Below are positions 1 through 8,166 of a stretch of 18,259 bases of DNA, piece by piece; position 1 is the stretch's first letter; each line of letters opens with the position of its first letter. Under the pieces are notes generated by a model. The model did no database searches. It was not told the origin of the DNA and was given only the letters and a program-made list of their open reading frames with translations. The DNA comes from CAYQQU01 sp964419545. Lineage in GTDB: Bacteria; Bacteroidota; Bacteroidia; Chitinophagales; Saprospiraceae. The position numbers and the translations under genes were made by a program. The DNA lies in the NCBI GenBank assembly GCA_964419545.1, contig CAYQQU010000095.1, forward strand, positions 1 to 18,259, written 5' to 3'.

Positions 1-314
1 TCAACGAAGTTGAAGTCGTTGCTGGTGTGCGCTTTACTATTTTACGACGCCAACGACCAAAGACTAACTGCCAACGACCAATAGGTTGAGGTTGAGGGCT
101 CCGCGGGTGCTTTCAACGAAGTTGAAGTCGTTGCTGGTGTGCGCTTTACTATTTTACGACGCCAACGGCTAAAGACTAACTGCCAACGACCAATAGGTTG
201 AGGTTGAGGTTGAGGGCTCCGCGGGTGGTTGTAACGAAGTTGAAGTCCTGGCCGGTTTGTCCTTCACAAGTTTACGACGCCAACGACTAAAGACCAAAGA
301 CCAAAGACCAAAGA
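1..314. repeat. Tandem 112/118-bp repeat, 2.5+ copies, ending in a 7-bp microsatellite
   Basis: Copy 1 is 1-112, copy 2 is 113-230 and a partial, diverged copy 3 starts at 231. Copies 1 and 2 differ by a few substitutions and a 6-bp insertion that adds one more 'gaggtt' unit near the end of copy 2. Each full copy contains 'ccaacgacca' twice. Copy 3 keeps the first part and the 'tttacgacgccaacga' block, then runs into three perfect 'aaagacc' heptamers (289-309) plus a partial fourth. Every frame I read through the repeats is interrupted, so I treat this as non-coding. The first copy starts at the window edge, so the array probably continues to the left. It lies downstream of the SPFH gene on the minus strand. 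No function is evident. Confidence 0.9.
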
Positions 315-351
315 TTTACTCGGATGAGCAGCAGACGGGTCAAAGACCAGC

Positions 352-1194
352 TTACTGTCCGCCCAGGATCAACGGCAGCCCGTCTCCTTCGCCGCCGACG
401 ACGATCACTTTGGAGTTGGGCGAGTTGGCCAGTTCCAGGGTGGCTTCAATGCCTTTGTCTCGCAGGATATTGTCGGTAAGGCTGGCGTTGAGGATGCGGT
501 TGGCTTCGGCTTTGGCCTCCGCTTCGATGATTTTCCGCTCGGCCTCTTTGCGTTCCTGCGCGAGAATGAACTCGTATTTCAGGGCCGACTGCTCCGCTTC
601 AAGTTTTTCCTCGATGGCCGTCTTTACTTTCTCCGGCAGGGCGATGTCGCGGATCAGCGTTGCTCTCAGCTGAATAAAATTTTTACCGAGCGTCTTTTCG
701 AGGTCCTCCTGGATCATGTCCTGTACTTCGTCCCGTTTGCTGGAGTACAGCTCTTCGGGCGTGAAGCGGCCGATGATGTTACGTACGGAAGAGCGTACTT
801 CCGGGCGTACGAGGGAAGACAGGTAATTTTCACCGAACTTTTCGTGCAGATCGCCGATCTCGTTGTACAGCGGATTGACCCGCACCGTGACGTCGACGCT
901 GATATTCAGACCATTGCTCGACAGTACTTCCATGGCTTCTTCGAGCTGCTGCTCGCGCACGTCATAGGTATACATAGTGTTCCAGGGAGCAATAATGTGA
1001 AAGCCCGGCGTGTAGATGTTCTCTTTATCGAGGCCGCCGGAAAAACGACGGAACAGTACTCCCCGCTCGCCGGCGTCGATGGTGAGAAAAGTCATGTTGG
1101 AAAAGATCAAGACCAAGATCAAGACGATGAAGACGACGATCCCGGTAGTGATCAGCCTGCCTTGTCCCATGTTTCTGTTTTTAGATTGACTCAT
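352..1194 (-). CDS. Prohibitin-like SPFH/Band 7 membrane protein
   Basis: A 280-residue SPFH-superfamily protein that resembles prohibitins. These proteins form large ring or cage oligomers on membranes and in bacteria are linked to membrane microdomains and protease control. One N-terminal membrane segment is visible at about residues 14-32, after a short basic tail. The SPFH core follows ('TIDAGERGVLFRR' near 38-50, 'TPGFHIIAPW' near 62-71, then conserved strands with 'VDVTVRVNP'). A charged, Glu/Lys/Ala-rich helical stretch at about 190-240 is the usual oligomerising coiled coil. The length is normal for the family. The start is the first Met of a complete frame, with AT-rich DNA and no clear Shine-Dalgarno sequence upstream. 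It appears to be a single-gene unit, divergent from the cytochrome at 1402 across a 207-bp gap in which I see nothing else. The family is secure; the specific role is unknown. Confidence 0.9.
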   Translation of the reverse strand: MSQSKNRNMGQGRLITTGIVVFIVLILVLIFSNMTFLTIDAGERGVLFRRFSGGLDKENIYTPGFHIIAPWNTMYTYDVREQQLEEAMEVLSSNGLNISVDVTVRVNPLYNEIGDLHEKFGENYLSSLVRPEVRSSVRNIIGRFTPEELYSSKRDEVQDMIQEDLEKTLGKNFIQLRATLIRDIALPEKVKTAIEEKLEAEQSALKYEFILAQERKEAERKIIEAEAKAEANRILNASLTDNILRDKGIEATLELANSPNSKVIVVGGEGDGLPLILGGQ

Positions 1195-1401
1195 TTATGA
1201 ATACTTTTTAATCTTAACATTTATAACTGCTCGCGGGTTCTACCTCTAAAATTAGTGAATCCCCGGTCACTTGGCGAAATATTTCGACGAGGAACCGTCG
1301 TTTTCCGATTCTGCCCCCTTACAACAAAGCGTTTTTTGGGCTGTTTAAAGGAGAAATCGCCCGGTCGGAACGGGGAATACGCATCACAATCCAGCGGAAA
1401 T

Positions 1402-1752
1402 ATGCACACGAAATTCTTTTTCATTTTTGCGATCATCGCCGGCATCGTCTTCGCTTGCGGGCAGCAGGAAACGCCCGGCGCCAATGCGGCCGCCAAAGCA
1501 GAAGCGGTCGCGGCCAAGCCCGACGGCGAAAAGCTCTACAAGCAGTACTGCGTCACCTGCCACGGTCTTTACGGCAATATGGGCGCCAGCGGCGCGTACA
1601 ATCTGCAGAAGTCGGAACTCGCACTGGAGGAGCGCATCAACGTCATCACCAACGGCCGCAACACCATGACAGCCTTCAAATCGCTGCTCAGCGAGGAACG
1701 CATCCGTGCGGTAGCGGAATACACCCTGGAGCTCAGCAAACTGGACGAATAA
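1402..1752 (+). CDS. Monohaem c-type cytochrome lipoprotein
   Basis: A 116-residue small cytochrome c, probably an electron carrier tethered to the outer face of a membrane. I place the start at the ATG at 1402, because it gives a lipoprotein signal directly: a hydrophobic run from residue 4 and the lipobox V-F-A-C with C19 as the lipidated residue. A longer in-frame start at 1255 would add 49 unlikely residues ahead of the signal. An Ala-rich linker (27-40) leads to the class I cytochrome fold, with 'GEKLYKQYCVTCHG' supplying the haem site C50-x-x-C53-H54. M89 in 'NGRNTMTAF' is the likely second iron ligand. The C-terminal helix 'IRAVAEYTLEL' is typical. The stop is only 8 bp before the probable start of anmK, so the two are likely co-transcribed. 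Its redox partner is not visible. Confidence 0.9.
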   Translation: MHTKFFFIFAIIAGIVFACGQQETPGANAAAKAEAVAAKPDGEKLYKQYCVTCHGLYGNMGASGAYNLQKSELALEERINVITNGRNTMTAFKSLLSEERIRAVAEYTLELSKLDE

Positions 1753-1760
1753 TCGAACCT

Positions 1761-2912
1761 TTGCCTGCACCGAACCCCATCCGCGTCGTCGGCCTGATGT
1801 CGGGCAGCTCGCTCGACGGGCTGGACGTCGCCGCCTGCGCGTTCGACTACCGCGAGGGCGAGCTCCGGTCCTGGCGCATCCTGGCCGCCGACACTTATCC
1901 TTTCAGCGATGCCTGGCGCCAGCGGCTGCGTATGGCGCCCCTGATGACGGCGCGCGACCTGGCCGGACTTCACGCCGGATTCGGCCGCTACCTCGGGGAG
2001 CTTACCCAGTTCTTTCTGGTGGAAAACGCGATCGCTCCCCAGCTGATCGCCTCCCACGGCCATACGGTCTTTCATTCTCCCGACGAAGGCTTTACCACTC
2101 AGGTGGGCGACGGCGCCGCGCTGGCTGCGGTCACCGGCCTCCCCGTGGCCTGCGATTTTCGCAGTGCGGACCTCGCGCTGGGCGGCCAGGGCGCTCCGCT
2201 GGCTCCTATCGCCGACCAGCTTCTTTTTCCGGGTTACGACGCCTACCTCAACCTCGGCGGCATCGCCAACCTCAGCTGCCGGATCGGCCGGCGGTGGGTT
2301 GCTTTCGACGTGACCGGCGCCAACCAGGTGCTGGACGCCCTGGCTGTCGAAGCAGGACACGCCTACGATGCAGAAGGGCAACTGGCGAAGCGCGGGCGGA
2401 TGATCCCCGAGCTATTGACGCTGCTGGATCAGGACGAGTACTTTGCCCGCGTCTATCCCAAGTCATTGGGCAACGACTGGGTGCAGCGCGTACTGGTGCG
2501 ACCGAGCCTGCGGTTCGCGGGCCCCGTTCCCGATCGGCTGCACACAGCCGTCATCCACATTGCCCGGCAGATCGCCCGGTCGCTGGCCGCCGTCCGGCAA
2601 CGCGAAGGCGGCCCGGAAGAACCGGTTCGCCTGCTCGCTACCGGCGGCGGCGCCCACAATCGCTTTTTGATGGAGACGATCCGCGAAGAGTGTGAAAAAA
2701 TTTGTTCCTTAGTGATTACCATTCCGGAATCGGAAACAATAGCTTACAAAGAAGCCGCGCTGATCGCCTTGATGGGCGTTCTGAGGGTATACGGCGCCCC
2801 CAACTGCCTGGCCGGCGTCACCGGCGCGCAACTCGACAGCTGCGGCGGCGCCCTCTACGCGGGATGGAAAATGATGAATGGTGCGGTAAAACCATGGTCA
2901 GGGAAACCTTGA
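1761..2912 (+). CDS. anmK: Anhydro-N-acetylmuramic acid kinase
   Basis: A cytoplasmic kinase of peptidoglycan recycling: it opens and phosphorylates 1,6-anhydro-MurNAc to MurNAc-6-phosphate using ATP. Family marks are clear: the phosphate-binding loop 'GLMSGSSLDGLD' (residues 11-22), 'ADLALGGQGAPLAP' with D137 matching the position of the catalytic Asp of E. coli AnmK (D182), 'LNLGGIANLS' (164-172), 'FDVTGANQVLDALA' (182-195) and the late glycine-rich 'ATGGGAHNRF'. The start is inferred as TTG at 1761, giving 383 residues. The first ATG (1797) falls inside the phosphate loop and would destroy it, and no stop separates the frame from DNA overlapping the cytochrome. 383 residues is slightly longer than E. 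coli AnmK (369). It follows the cytochrome by 8 bp. MurQ, MurK or AmpG partners are not in this window. Function is confident; the exact start is less so. Confidence 0.93.
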   Translation: MPAPNPIRVVGLMSGSSLDGLDVAACAFDYREGELRSWRILAADTYPFSDAWRQRLRMAPLMTARDLAGLHAGFGRYLGELTQFFLVENAIAPQLIASHGHTVFHSPDEGFTTQVGDGAALAAVTGLPVACDFRSADLALGGQGAPLAPIADQLLFPGYDAYLNLGGIANLSCRIGRRWVAFDVTGANQVLDALAVEAGHAYDAEGQLAKRGRMIPELLTLLDQDEYFARVYPKSLGNDWVQRVLVRPSLRFAGPVPDRLHTAVIHIARQIARSLAAVRQREGGPEEPVRLLATGGGAHNRFLMETIREECEKICSLVITIPESETIAYKEAALIALMGVLRVYGAPNCLAGVTGAQLDSCGGALYAGWKMMNGAVKPWSGKP

Positions 2913-2960
2913 ACCAACACCAATCGGCGGCCCGTCCGGCGATCACAAGCACAAAAACCT

Positions 2961-4043
2961 GTGAAAAACAAACAAATTTTCGTTACCGGCGGTACGGGCT
3001 ATCTGGGCTCCTACCTTCTGCGCTACCTGGTGCATCAGGGCTATACGCGCATCCGGGCGCTGCGTCGCCCCACCAGTAAAATGGACCTGGTGGATGAAAT
3101 CGCCGACCGGATAGAATGGGTGGAAGGGGATGTACTCGACTACTTTCTGCTCGAAGACTGCCTGCGCGACGCCGCCGTGGTCTACCATTGCGCCGCTATC
3201 GTTTCTTTCGACCCGCGGGATCGCCGGTACATGCGGGAGGTCAACGTCGACGGTACGGCAAATGTCGTGAACGCCGCTCTGCACCACGGCATCGAAAAGC
3301 TGATCCATACCAGCAGCACCTCGGCGCTGGGGCGCACCAAAGACGGCGCTACGCTCAGCGAAGACAACAAATGGGTGCGCAGCCGCTTCAACGCCCACTA
3401 CAGCATCAGCAAATTCCTGGCCGAGCAGGAAGTATGGCGGGGCGCCGCCGAAGGCCTGGACGTGGCCGTCGTCAACCCGTCGATCATCATGGGCAGCGGC
3501 CGCTGGAACGAAGGACCGCTCAAGATCTACCAGCTGGTATGGGGAGAATACCCCTTTTATTCGACCGGCGGCAATGGCTTTGTTGACGTGCGCGATGTGG
3601 CGCGCTTCATGCTGCTGCTGCAGGAAAGCGGGATCACCGGTCGCCGGTTCGTGCTGAGCGCCGAAAACTGGTCGTTCCGGCGCCTGATGTACACCATCGC
3701 CGCAGAGCTGGGCAAGCGACCGCCGCGCCGCCCGATGCCGGCCTGGCTCCGGAAACTGGCCTGGCGCGTCGACTGGCTGCGCACCAAGCTTTCCGGCCGG
3801 CGCCCCCTCATTACCCGCGAAACAGCGCGCAACGCTTCCCGTACTTTTTATTTCGATAACCGCCGCTCACGCGAAGCCTTCGACTTCGAATACCTTCCCC
3901 TGGAGCACACCCTGGCCGAATCCTGCCGTCAGTTTCGCGAAGCCGCCGCCGAAGGCTTCCCCACACGCGTTCTTCCCCTTTACGACCCTGCCTCCAACTC
4001 GATCCCTTTTCGACAAAACCCGGATGCACACCGACGAATGTAA
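2961..4043 (+). CDS. Extended short-chain dehydrogenase / NAD-dependent epimerase-dehydratase family protein
   Basis: A 360-residue atypical extended SDR, probably acting on a nucleotide sugar, sterol-like or flavonoid-like substrate in the cytoplasm. The Rossmann nucleotide-binding motif is at the N terminus ('VTGGTGYLG', glycines 10, 13 and 16). 'HCAA' follows at 76-79, the catalytic Ser region is 'TSSTSALG' (117-124), and the active-site pair is Y147-x-x-x-K151 ('YSISK'). 'VVNPSIIMGSG' (170-180) is the usual post-catalytic motif, and 'FVDVRDVA' (207-214) is typical of dihydroflavonol-reductase-like members. The C-terminal half carries many Arg residues and would hold the substrate-binding domain; no substrate can be read from it. 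The start is GTG at 2961, 48 bp after anmK, chosen because it begins directly before the first strand. It is transcribed with the plus-strand block, but no pathway link to anmK is evident. Confidence 0.88.
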   Translation: MKNKQIFVTGGTGYLGSYLLRYLVHQGYTRIRALRRPTSKMDLVDEIADRIEWVEGDVLDYFLLEDCLRDAAVVYHCAAIVSFDPRDRRYMREVNVDGTANVVNAALHHGIEKLIHTSSTSALGRTKDGATLSEDNKWVRSRFNAHYSISKFLAEQEVWRGAAEGLDVAVVNPSIIMGSGRWNEGPLKIYQLVWGEYPFYSTGGNGFVDVRDVARFMLLLQESGITGRRFVLSAENWSFRRLMYTIAAELGKRPPRRPMPAWLRKLAWRVDWLRTKLSGRRPLITRETARNASRTFYFDNRRSREAFDFEYLPLEHTLAESCRQFREAAAEGFPTRVLPLYDPASNSIPFRQNPDAHRRM

Positions 4044-4108
4044 GCCGGCGCATCGGTGGTATTCATCTAAATGCTTATCTTGATTGTTGGTAAAGAAAAC
4101 AATTGATC

Positions 4109-6496
4109 ATGGATACGACCGTAGCCTCCTCCGAAGCGCTGGAAGAACGCCACCAGTTCAAAGAAGATGTTTTCCAGAAAAAACACTTCATGAAGGTTCC
4201 TTACCGCAGCTACGTGAGCATGGCGCCGGTGGTCCGCCTGCTGGAAGAAAAACAAAAATCCGGCGACGGCGGAGAGCGCTGGCTGGCCAATACGCTGCTG
4301 CAGGAAATCGAAAACGTCCCGGAGCTGAAAGGCCCCATCAAGGATCCGGAAAAGCTGATGGCCAAATATCCGGACCTGATGGAAATGCTCCTGCTCGTAC
4401 TGGTGCCGCCCGCTCATCGCGAAACCCAGTACATCAAGGTGACGCCGCCGTTCGGCATGGACAAAGGCTTCGGGACGCCCGCTTTTCACAAGCTGGTGGG
4501 AAAAGGTCAGGTGGAGTATATGATCAAAGGCCCGACCGACATGTTCTACAGCACCATCATGATCCGGCCGGCCAGCCTGATCCTCAATAAATTCTACGGG
4601 CAAAAACTGGCGATCGAACCGCCTATCTCCTTTACCATCAAACTGCCCGATCAGCCGTTCGCCCGCAATTACAAAATCCATATGGACCTGCGTTTCGTGG
4701 ACATTGTGGCCCTCAAAGAACCGCCCGAGTTGTCGCAGGATCAGATCAACCAACTGCTCAGCAACATCTACGATACGGAGCTGTGGCTGCGACGCCTGCC
4801 GCCCGACACTTTCGAATTCCACGGTATGGTGCTCACTTCCCTCATTGATATTACCGAGGAGGAGGCCCTTTCGCAACTCAAGTTCACCCTGCTGGAGCGC
4901 AGCGCTGTCGTCGACCCCGATACGATCGGCAAGCTGGAACACCTCACCCGGCTGTATCTCGATATTCCGGATCTACGGCTGGGACTGACCGCCATCGACT
5001 ATCCGGTGGAAAACAGCGTGGCCCACAAGTACAAGATCCGCTTCGACTTCCTGGCCGAACAACAGGAACACCTGCTGGCGGATGCCAACCGCAATTCCAT
5101 CTACGAAAAAGCCTGCAAATACAAGGAGATGGTGCTGGTGGAAGACCTGCAAAAAGCAAGTAAGCCTACCCCCATCGAACAAGGCCTGATCGAAAAAGGC
5201 ATCCGCAGCATCATCGTGGCGCCGCTTTTCAGTAAAAACAAAGACGTGATCGGCCTGCTGGAGATCGGGTCGCCGCGACCCTACGAACTGCACAGCTTCA
5301 CCGAGTTCAAGTTCCAGGAACTCACCGGCCTGTTCAGCATGGCCGTGGAGCGCAGCCGCGAAGAGATCGACAACAGCATCGAAGCCATTATCCGCGAACA
5401 GTTTACCGCGGTACACCCCAGCGTGGAATGGAAGTTTATCGAAACTTCCTACAACCTAATGGACTGCCGGGAAAAGGGGGAGACCAATCCAACCATGGAC
5501 CCCATTGTCTTCAACGACGTTTACCCGCTATATGGCCAGGCCGATATCGTGAGCTCTTCTATGCAACGCAACCGCAGCATCCGGGCCGACCTGCTGGACA
5601 ACCTGCAGCGCGCCCGCAAAGTCATCGGCAAGGCCCTCGAGGTCATCAGCTTTCCCCTGCTCGACCAGTTTCGCCTCAAAGTAGACCGTTGCATTGCCGG
5701 GCTTGAAATGGAGTTTAACTCCAATGACGAGACCATCATCGTCGACATGCTGCAGGATGAAATCCATCCCTTGCTGCTCAACCTGCAACCGCGTTATCCC
5801 GAGCTCGCCGGACATATCACCGCTTACTTCAATAACCTCGACCCCGAACTGGGCATCATCTACCGCGAACGCAAAAACTTCGAAGACAGCGTCACTCAGC
5901 TCAATACGGCCGTAGCCAACTACCTCGATCAGCAGCAGTTGAAATGGCAACAGATCATGCCGCACTACTTCGAAAAATATAAAACCGACGGCGTGGAATA
6001 CGACCTGTACGTCGGGCAGTCGCTGTTGCGAAACGATCAGTTTTGCACCATGCATCTGCACAATTTCCGGCTCTGGCAGCTGATCGATATGTGCGAGATC
6101 ACCCGGCTGGTGGCCAACCTGCGCGAAGACCTGCCGGTGCCCCTAACTACGGCCCAGATGATCTTTGCTTACACGAACACCCTCTCCATCCGCTTCCGCA
6201 TGGACGAAAAACAGTTCGACGTGGACGGCGCCTACAATGTGCGCTACGAGATCCTGAAAAAACGCATCGATAAGGCCCTGATCGAAGGTACCGACGAACG
6301 CCTGACCCAAAGCGGCAAAGTCGCGATCGTCTACCTGCAGGAAAAAGACAAACAGGAATACCTCGACTACATCGACTACCTGCAACACGAAGGCTACATC
6401 ACCGGCGAAGTGGAAGACCTGACGCTGGGTAAATTGCAAGGGGTGCAGGGACTGCGGGCGCTGCGGGTGACGGTGGCCAATGGCCCGAAACCGTAA
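4109..6496 (+). CDS. Large GAF-domain protein of unknown function
   Basis: A 795-residue soluble protein with one recognisable domain, a GAF-like sensor fold at about residues 265-420. Its core is 'MVLVEDLQKA' (341-350) and 'GIRSIIVAPLFSKNKDVIGLLEIGS' around 364-388. The roughly 260 residues before and 370 after it match nothing I know by domain. The tail includes a distinctive 'VYPLYGQADI' motif (471-480) followed by long helical, Leu/Gln-rich segments. There is no histidine kinase, GGDEF, HTH or phosphatase motif, and no signal peptide or membrane segment. From memory, similar proteins exist in Bacteroidota annotated only as GAF-domain proteins. I place the start at the ATG at 4109; a TTG two codons earlier is possible. 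It lies 65 bp after the SDR gene on the same strand. A signal-sensing or scaffold role is inference. Confidence 0.85.
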   Translation: MDTTVASSEALEERHQFKEDVFQKKHFMKVPYRSYVSMAPVVRLLEEKQKSGDGGERWLANTLLQEIENVPELKGPIKDPEKLMAKYPDLMEMLLLVLVPPAHRETQYIKVTPPFGMDKGFGTPAFHKLVGKGQVEYMIKGPTDMFYSTIMIRPASLILNKFYGQKLAIEPPISFTIKLPDQPFARNYKIHMDLRFVDIVALKEPPELSQDQINQLLSNIYDTELWLRRLPPDTFEFHGMVLTSLIDITEEEALSQLKFTLLERSAVVDPDTIGKLEHLTRLYLDIPDLRLGLTAIDYPVENSVAHKYKIRFDFLAEQQEHLLADANRNSIYEKACKYKEMVLVEDLQKASKPTPIEQGLIEKGIRSIIVAPLFSKNKDVIGLLEIGSPRPYELHSFTEFKFQELTGLFSMAVERSREEIDNSIEAIIREQFTAVHPSVEWKFIETSYNLMDCREKGETNPTMDPIVFNDVYPLYGQADIVSSSMQRNRSIRADLLDNLQRARKVIGKALEVISFPLLDQFRLKVDRCIAGLEMEFNSNDETIIVDMLQDEIHPLLLNLQPRYPELAGHITAYFNNLDPELGIIYRERKNFEDSVTQLNTAVANYLDQQQLKWQQIMPHYFEKYKTDGVEYDLYVGQSLLRNDQFCTMHLHNFRLWQLIDMCEITRLVANLREDLPVPLTTAQMIFAYTNTLSIRFRMDEKQFDVDGAYNVRYEILKKRIDKALIEGTDERLTQSGKVAIVYLQEKDKQEYLDYIDYLQHEGYITGEVEDLTLGKLQGVQGLRALRVTVANGPKP

Positions 6497-6675
6497 GGGC
6501 AGCCTCTGGCTAAAAACTAATCCGGGCTGAAGGATTTGCGGTGTTTACCCCGGCGAAGCTCCCAAGACGGCGAAAGCGGCTGGTTTATCCGCCCGGGTTC
6601 GCGCCGCCTGCTGATAAATATCATTGTGGAAAAGGGGGGAAAGGAGTAAATCTTATACACCAAAACCCGAATGCG

Positions 6676-7119
6676 ATGAAATCCAGAGATCAGCTATTAT
6701 GGGCTGCTGCACTATTCCTGCTTCTGGGGCTGGGATGCCGCTCCGAGAGCCGGGGTTTTGCGCTGCCGGAAGGCGACCCGGAAACGGGAAAAGCCGTTTT
6801 TGTCGAATTGAAGTGCAACGCCTGCCATACGATTGCCGATATCGAGCAGTTGGCCGGAGCCGACGAGTTCAACATCCCGCTGGGCGGGAAGACGACCAAA
6901 GTCAAGACCTACGGCGAGCTGGTGGCTTCGGTCATTCACCCGTCACACGAGATCAGCTATGCTTATTTCGATAATGTGACCGATACGACGGGCGTTTCTC
7001 ACATGAAGGTCTATAACGAGGAGATGACGGTGCAGGAGCTGATCGACCTGGCGGCCTTCCTGCAGTCGGAGTATGAGTACGCACCGCCGGTAAATGCATA
7101 CCACTATCCGCCGTTCTAA
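6676..7119 (+). CDS. Monohaem c-type cytochrome lipoprotein
   Basis: A 147-residue membrane-anchored cytochrome c. The start at 6676 gives a lipoprotein signal with the lipobox L-G-L-G-C (lipid-modified C21). A mature domain of about 115 residues follows, with the haem site C47-N-A-C50-H51 in 'KCNACHTI'. M110 in 'SHMKVYNEEMTVQEL' is the likely distal ligand, with M117 as alternative; the closing helix is 'TVQELIDLAAFLQ'. 'TYGELVASVIHPSHEIS' before the Met is typical of cytochrome c proteins of sulfur-oxidation or respiratory-chain type, so an electron-shuttle role outside the cytoplasm is likely; the partner is unknown. The 179-bp gap from the GAF gene holds no other frame I support. The gene ends 6 bp before the convergent DUF6090-like gene. 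It is a different sequence from the cytochrome at 1402, not a copy. Confidence 0.9.
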   Translation: MKSRDQLLWAAALFLLLGLGCRSESRGFALPEGDPETGKAVFVELKCNACHTIADIEQLAGADEFNIPLGGKTTKVKTYGELVASVIHPSHEISYAYFDNVTDTTGVSHMKVYNEEMTVQELIDLAAFLQSEYEYAPPVNAYHYPPF

Positions 7120-7125
7120 CCTGTC

Positions 7126-7818
7126 TTATTCCGCCAATACCTTTTCGATGCGCTCGATGAGGGCCTGCACGTTTTTTTCGACCTCCGAGTAGTAGTATAG
7201 CACAAATTTCCGGTTCACCTCGATTTTCCACAAATACGATAAAAGCGTTTGCTTTTCAGCGGATGTCAGGCTGAGCGGCCGATCGATAGAGGTGATATTG
7301 CCCTTATCGTCAAAGACCAGGTCGTCGGCGATAAAGCGGTTGAAGTCGCGGAAATAATTGCGCTGGAACTGCGTCTCGTAATAGTCCTCTTCCAGGGTGT
7401 GCAGGGCGTCGTAGTCGTATTCGTACAGGCTGATGACGGCGAGGCGCAGGGAGTCGTTGCGGATCAGCTCCAGGCCGCGCGATTTGAGCGTCTCGTAGCC
7501 GGTGCGGTTCTGGGCGGTGAAGAAATCGCGGGTGAGGCTGAGGTAGTGTTGGGGCAACGAGTCGAGGGCGGTCTCCTGCCCGTTGATCAATTTTCGCCAG
7601 AAAGCACAGGCGCGCAAGCCGTCGCGGTGGCCGGATACGTTGATGGCGATATCGTCCAGGTCTTTGAGCAGGCCGTTGGCGATCTCGGTCAGGATCTTGG
7701 CTTCCGCGGCGCGTTCCCGCCGGTTGTCGTTCCAGTTATCGAGCGCGAAGGCCAGGATGACGGCGACGAAGATGAAGATAAATTCGGTGGCGTAATTTCC
7801 CCAGGGGCGTTTTTTCAT
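7126..7818 (-). CDS. DUF6090-like single-pass membrane protein
   Basis: A 230-residue protein with one N-terminal membrane helix at about residues 10-27, followed at once by 'LDNWNDNRR'. That is the layout of the DUF6090 group common in Bacteroidota, whose helix is typically followed by 'INNWNE'. The rest is a helical, charged extracytoplasmic or cytoplasmic domain rich in Tyr, Asp and Glu ('LYEYDYDALHTLEEDYYETQ', about 130-150). There are no catalytic motifs. Function is unknown for the family. The gene converges on the cytochrome gene with only 6 bp between stops, so it has its own promoter somewhere in the 348-bp region upstream. I am confident that it is a real gene and moderately confident of the family name. 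Confidence 0.8.
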   Translation of the reverse strand: MKKRPWGNYATEFIFIFVAVILAFALDNWNDNRRERAAEAKILTEIANGLLKDLDDIAINVSGHRDGLRACAFWRKLINGQETALDSLPQHYLSLTRDFFTAQNRTGYETLKSRGLELIRNDSLRLAVISLYEYDYDALHTLEEDYYETQFQRNYFRDFNRFIADDLVFDDKGNITSIDRPLSLTSAEKQTLLSYLWKIEVNRKFVLYYYSEVEKNVQALIERIEKVLAE

Positions 7819-8166
7819 GGTTTGATGGACGGTTTGCCGGGTGCAAATTTAAATAACGTTCAAAGATTTGTTTACCCGCTGCAAGGCAAAACATGCAGAA
7901 AAACGCCTACCGGCCGGCGATTCCCGGTTTGGCAGTAAGCATTTTTTAATTCGCAGCGCCGAAGGCGCAAGATGTTGGCAGATGGTTTCTTCCGTGCTGG
8001 AGGTACGGAAGATACTTGCCACCTTTTCTATTCCGTACCTCGGCAGGGCAATCAGTGCGCACAAAATAAGCTACCGATAATTCGTCCCGCTGGGAAGAGC
8101 GCACAATAATATTTCAAACCGAGCATCGCTGCCCACCGGCGACAGAGTCGCATTATCGGTTGACGA
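7819..8166. other. 348-bp non-coding region between two minus-strand genes
   Basis: No convincing gene. Short open frames of about 70 codons occur on both strands, but they have no recognisable motifs. The region includes 'gcgccgaaggcgc', an imperfect palindrome near 7958-7970, and a pair of overlapping inverted repeats at 7988-8041. It must also contain the promoter of the DUF6090-like gene on the minus strand and the 3' end of the DUF5367-like transcript. Confidence 0.6.
7988..8041. repeat. Overlapping inverted repeats, REP-like
   Basis: Two alternative hairpins share one arm. The first has an 8-bp stem (7988-7995 with 8005-8012) and a 9-base loop. The second has an 11-bp perfect stem, 'gaggtacggaa' (8000-8010) with 'ttccgtacctc' (8031-8041), and a 20-base loop. 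Mutually exclusive pairing of this kind is seen in REP/BIME-type intergenic repeats and in some regulatory RNAs. I cannot tell which applies without checking for other copies in the genome. Confidence 0.6.

Noticed and set aside
1..314. CRISPR array
   Set aside because: Repeat units are 112-118 bp and directly adjacent, with no short repeats separated by unique spacers and no cas genes.
1455..1760. Upstream extension of the anmK frame across the cytochrome gene
   Set aside because: It overlaps the haem lipoprotein in another frame and reads as low-complexity Arg/Gln-rich sequence. The conserved AnmK fold begins just after the TTG at 1761.
4067..4942. 291-codon minus-strand frame opposite the GAF gene
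   Set aside because: His/Phe/Gln-rich shadow of a well-supported plus-strand gene, without motifs.
7868..8080. 70-codon plus-strand frame in the 348-bp gap
   Set aside because: It runs through the inverted repeats and shows no motif or conserved feature; better explained as non-coding.
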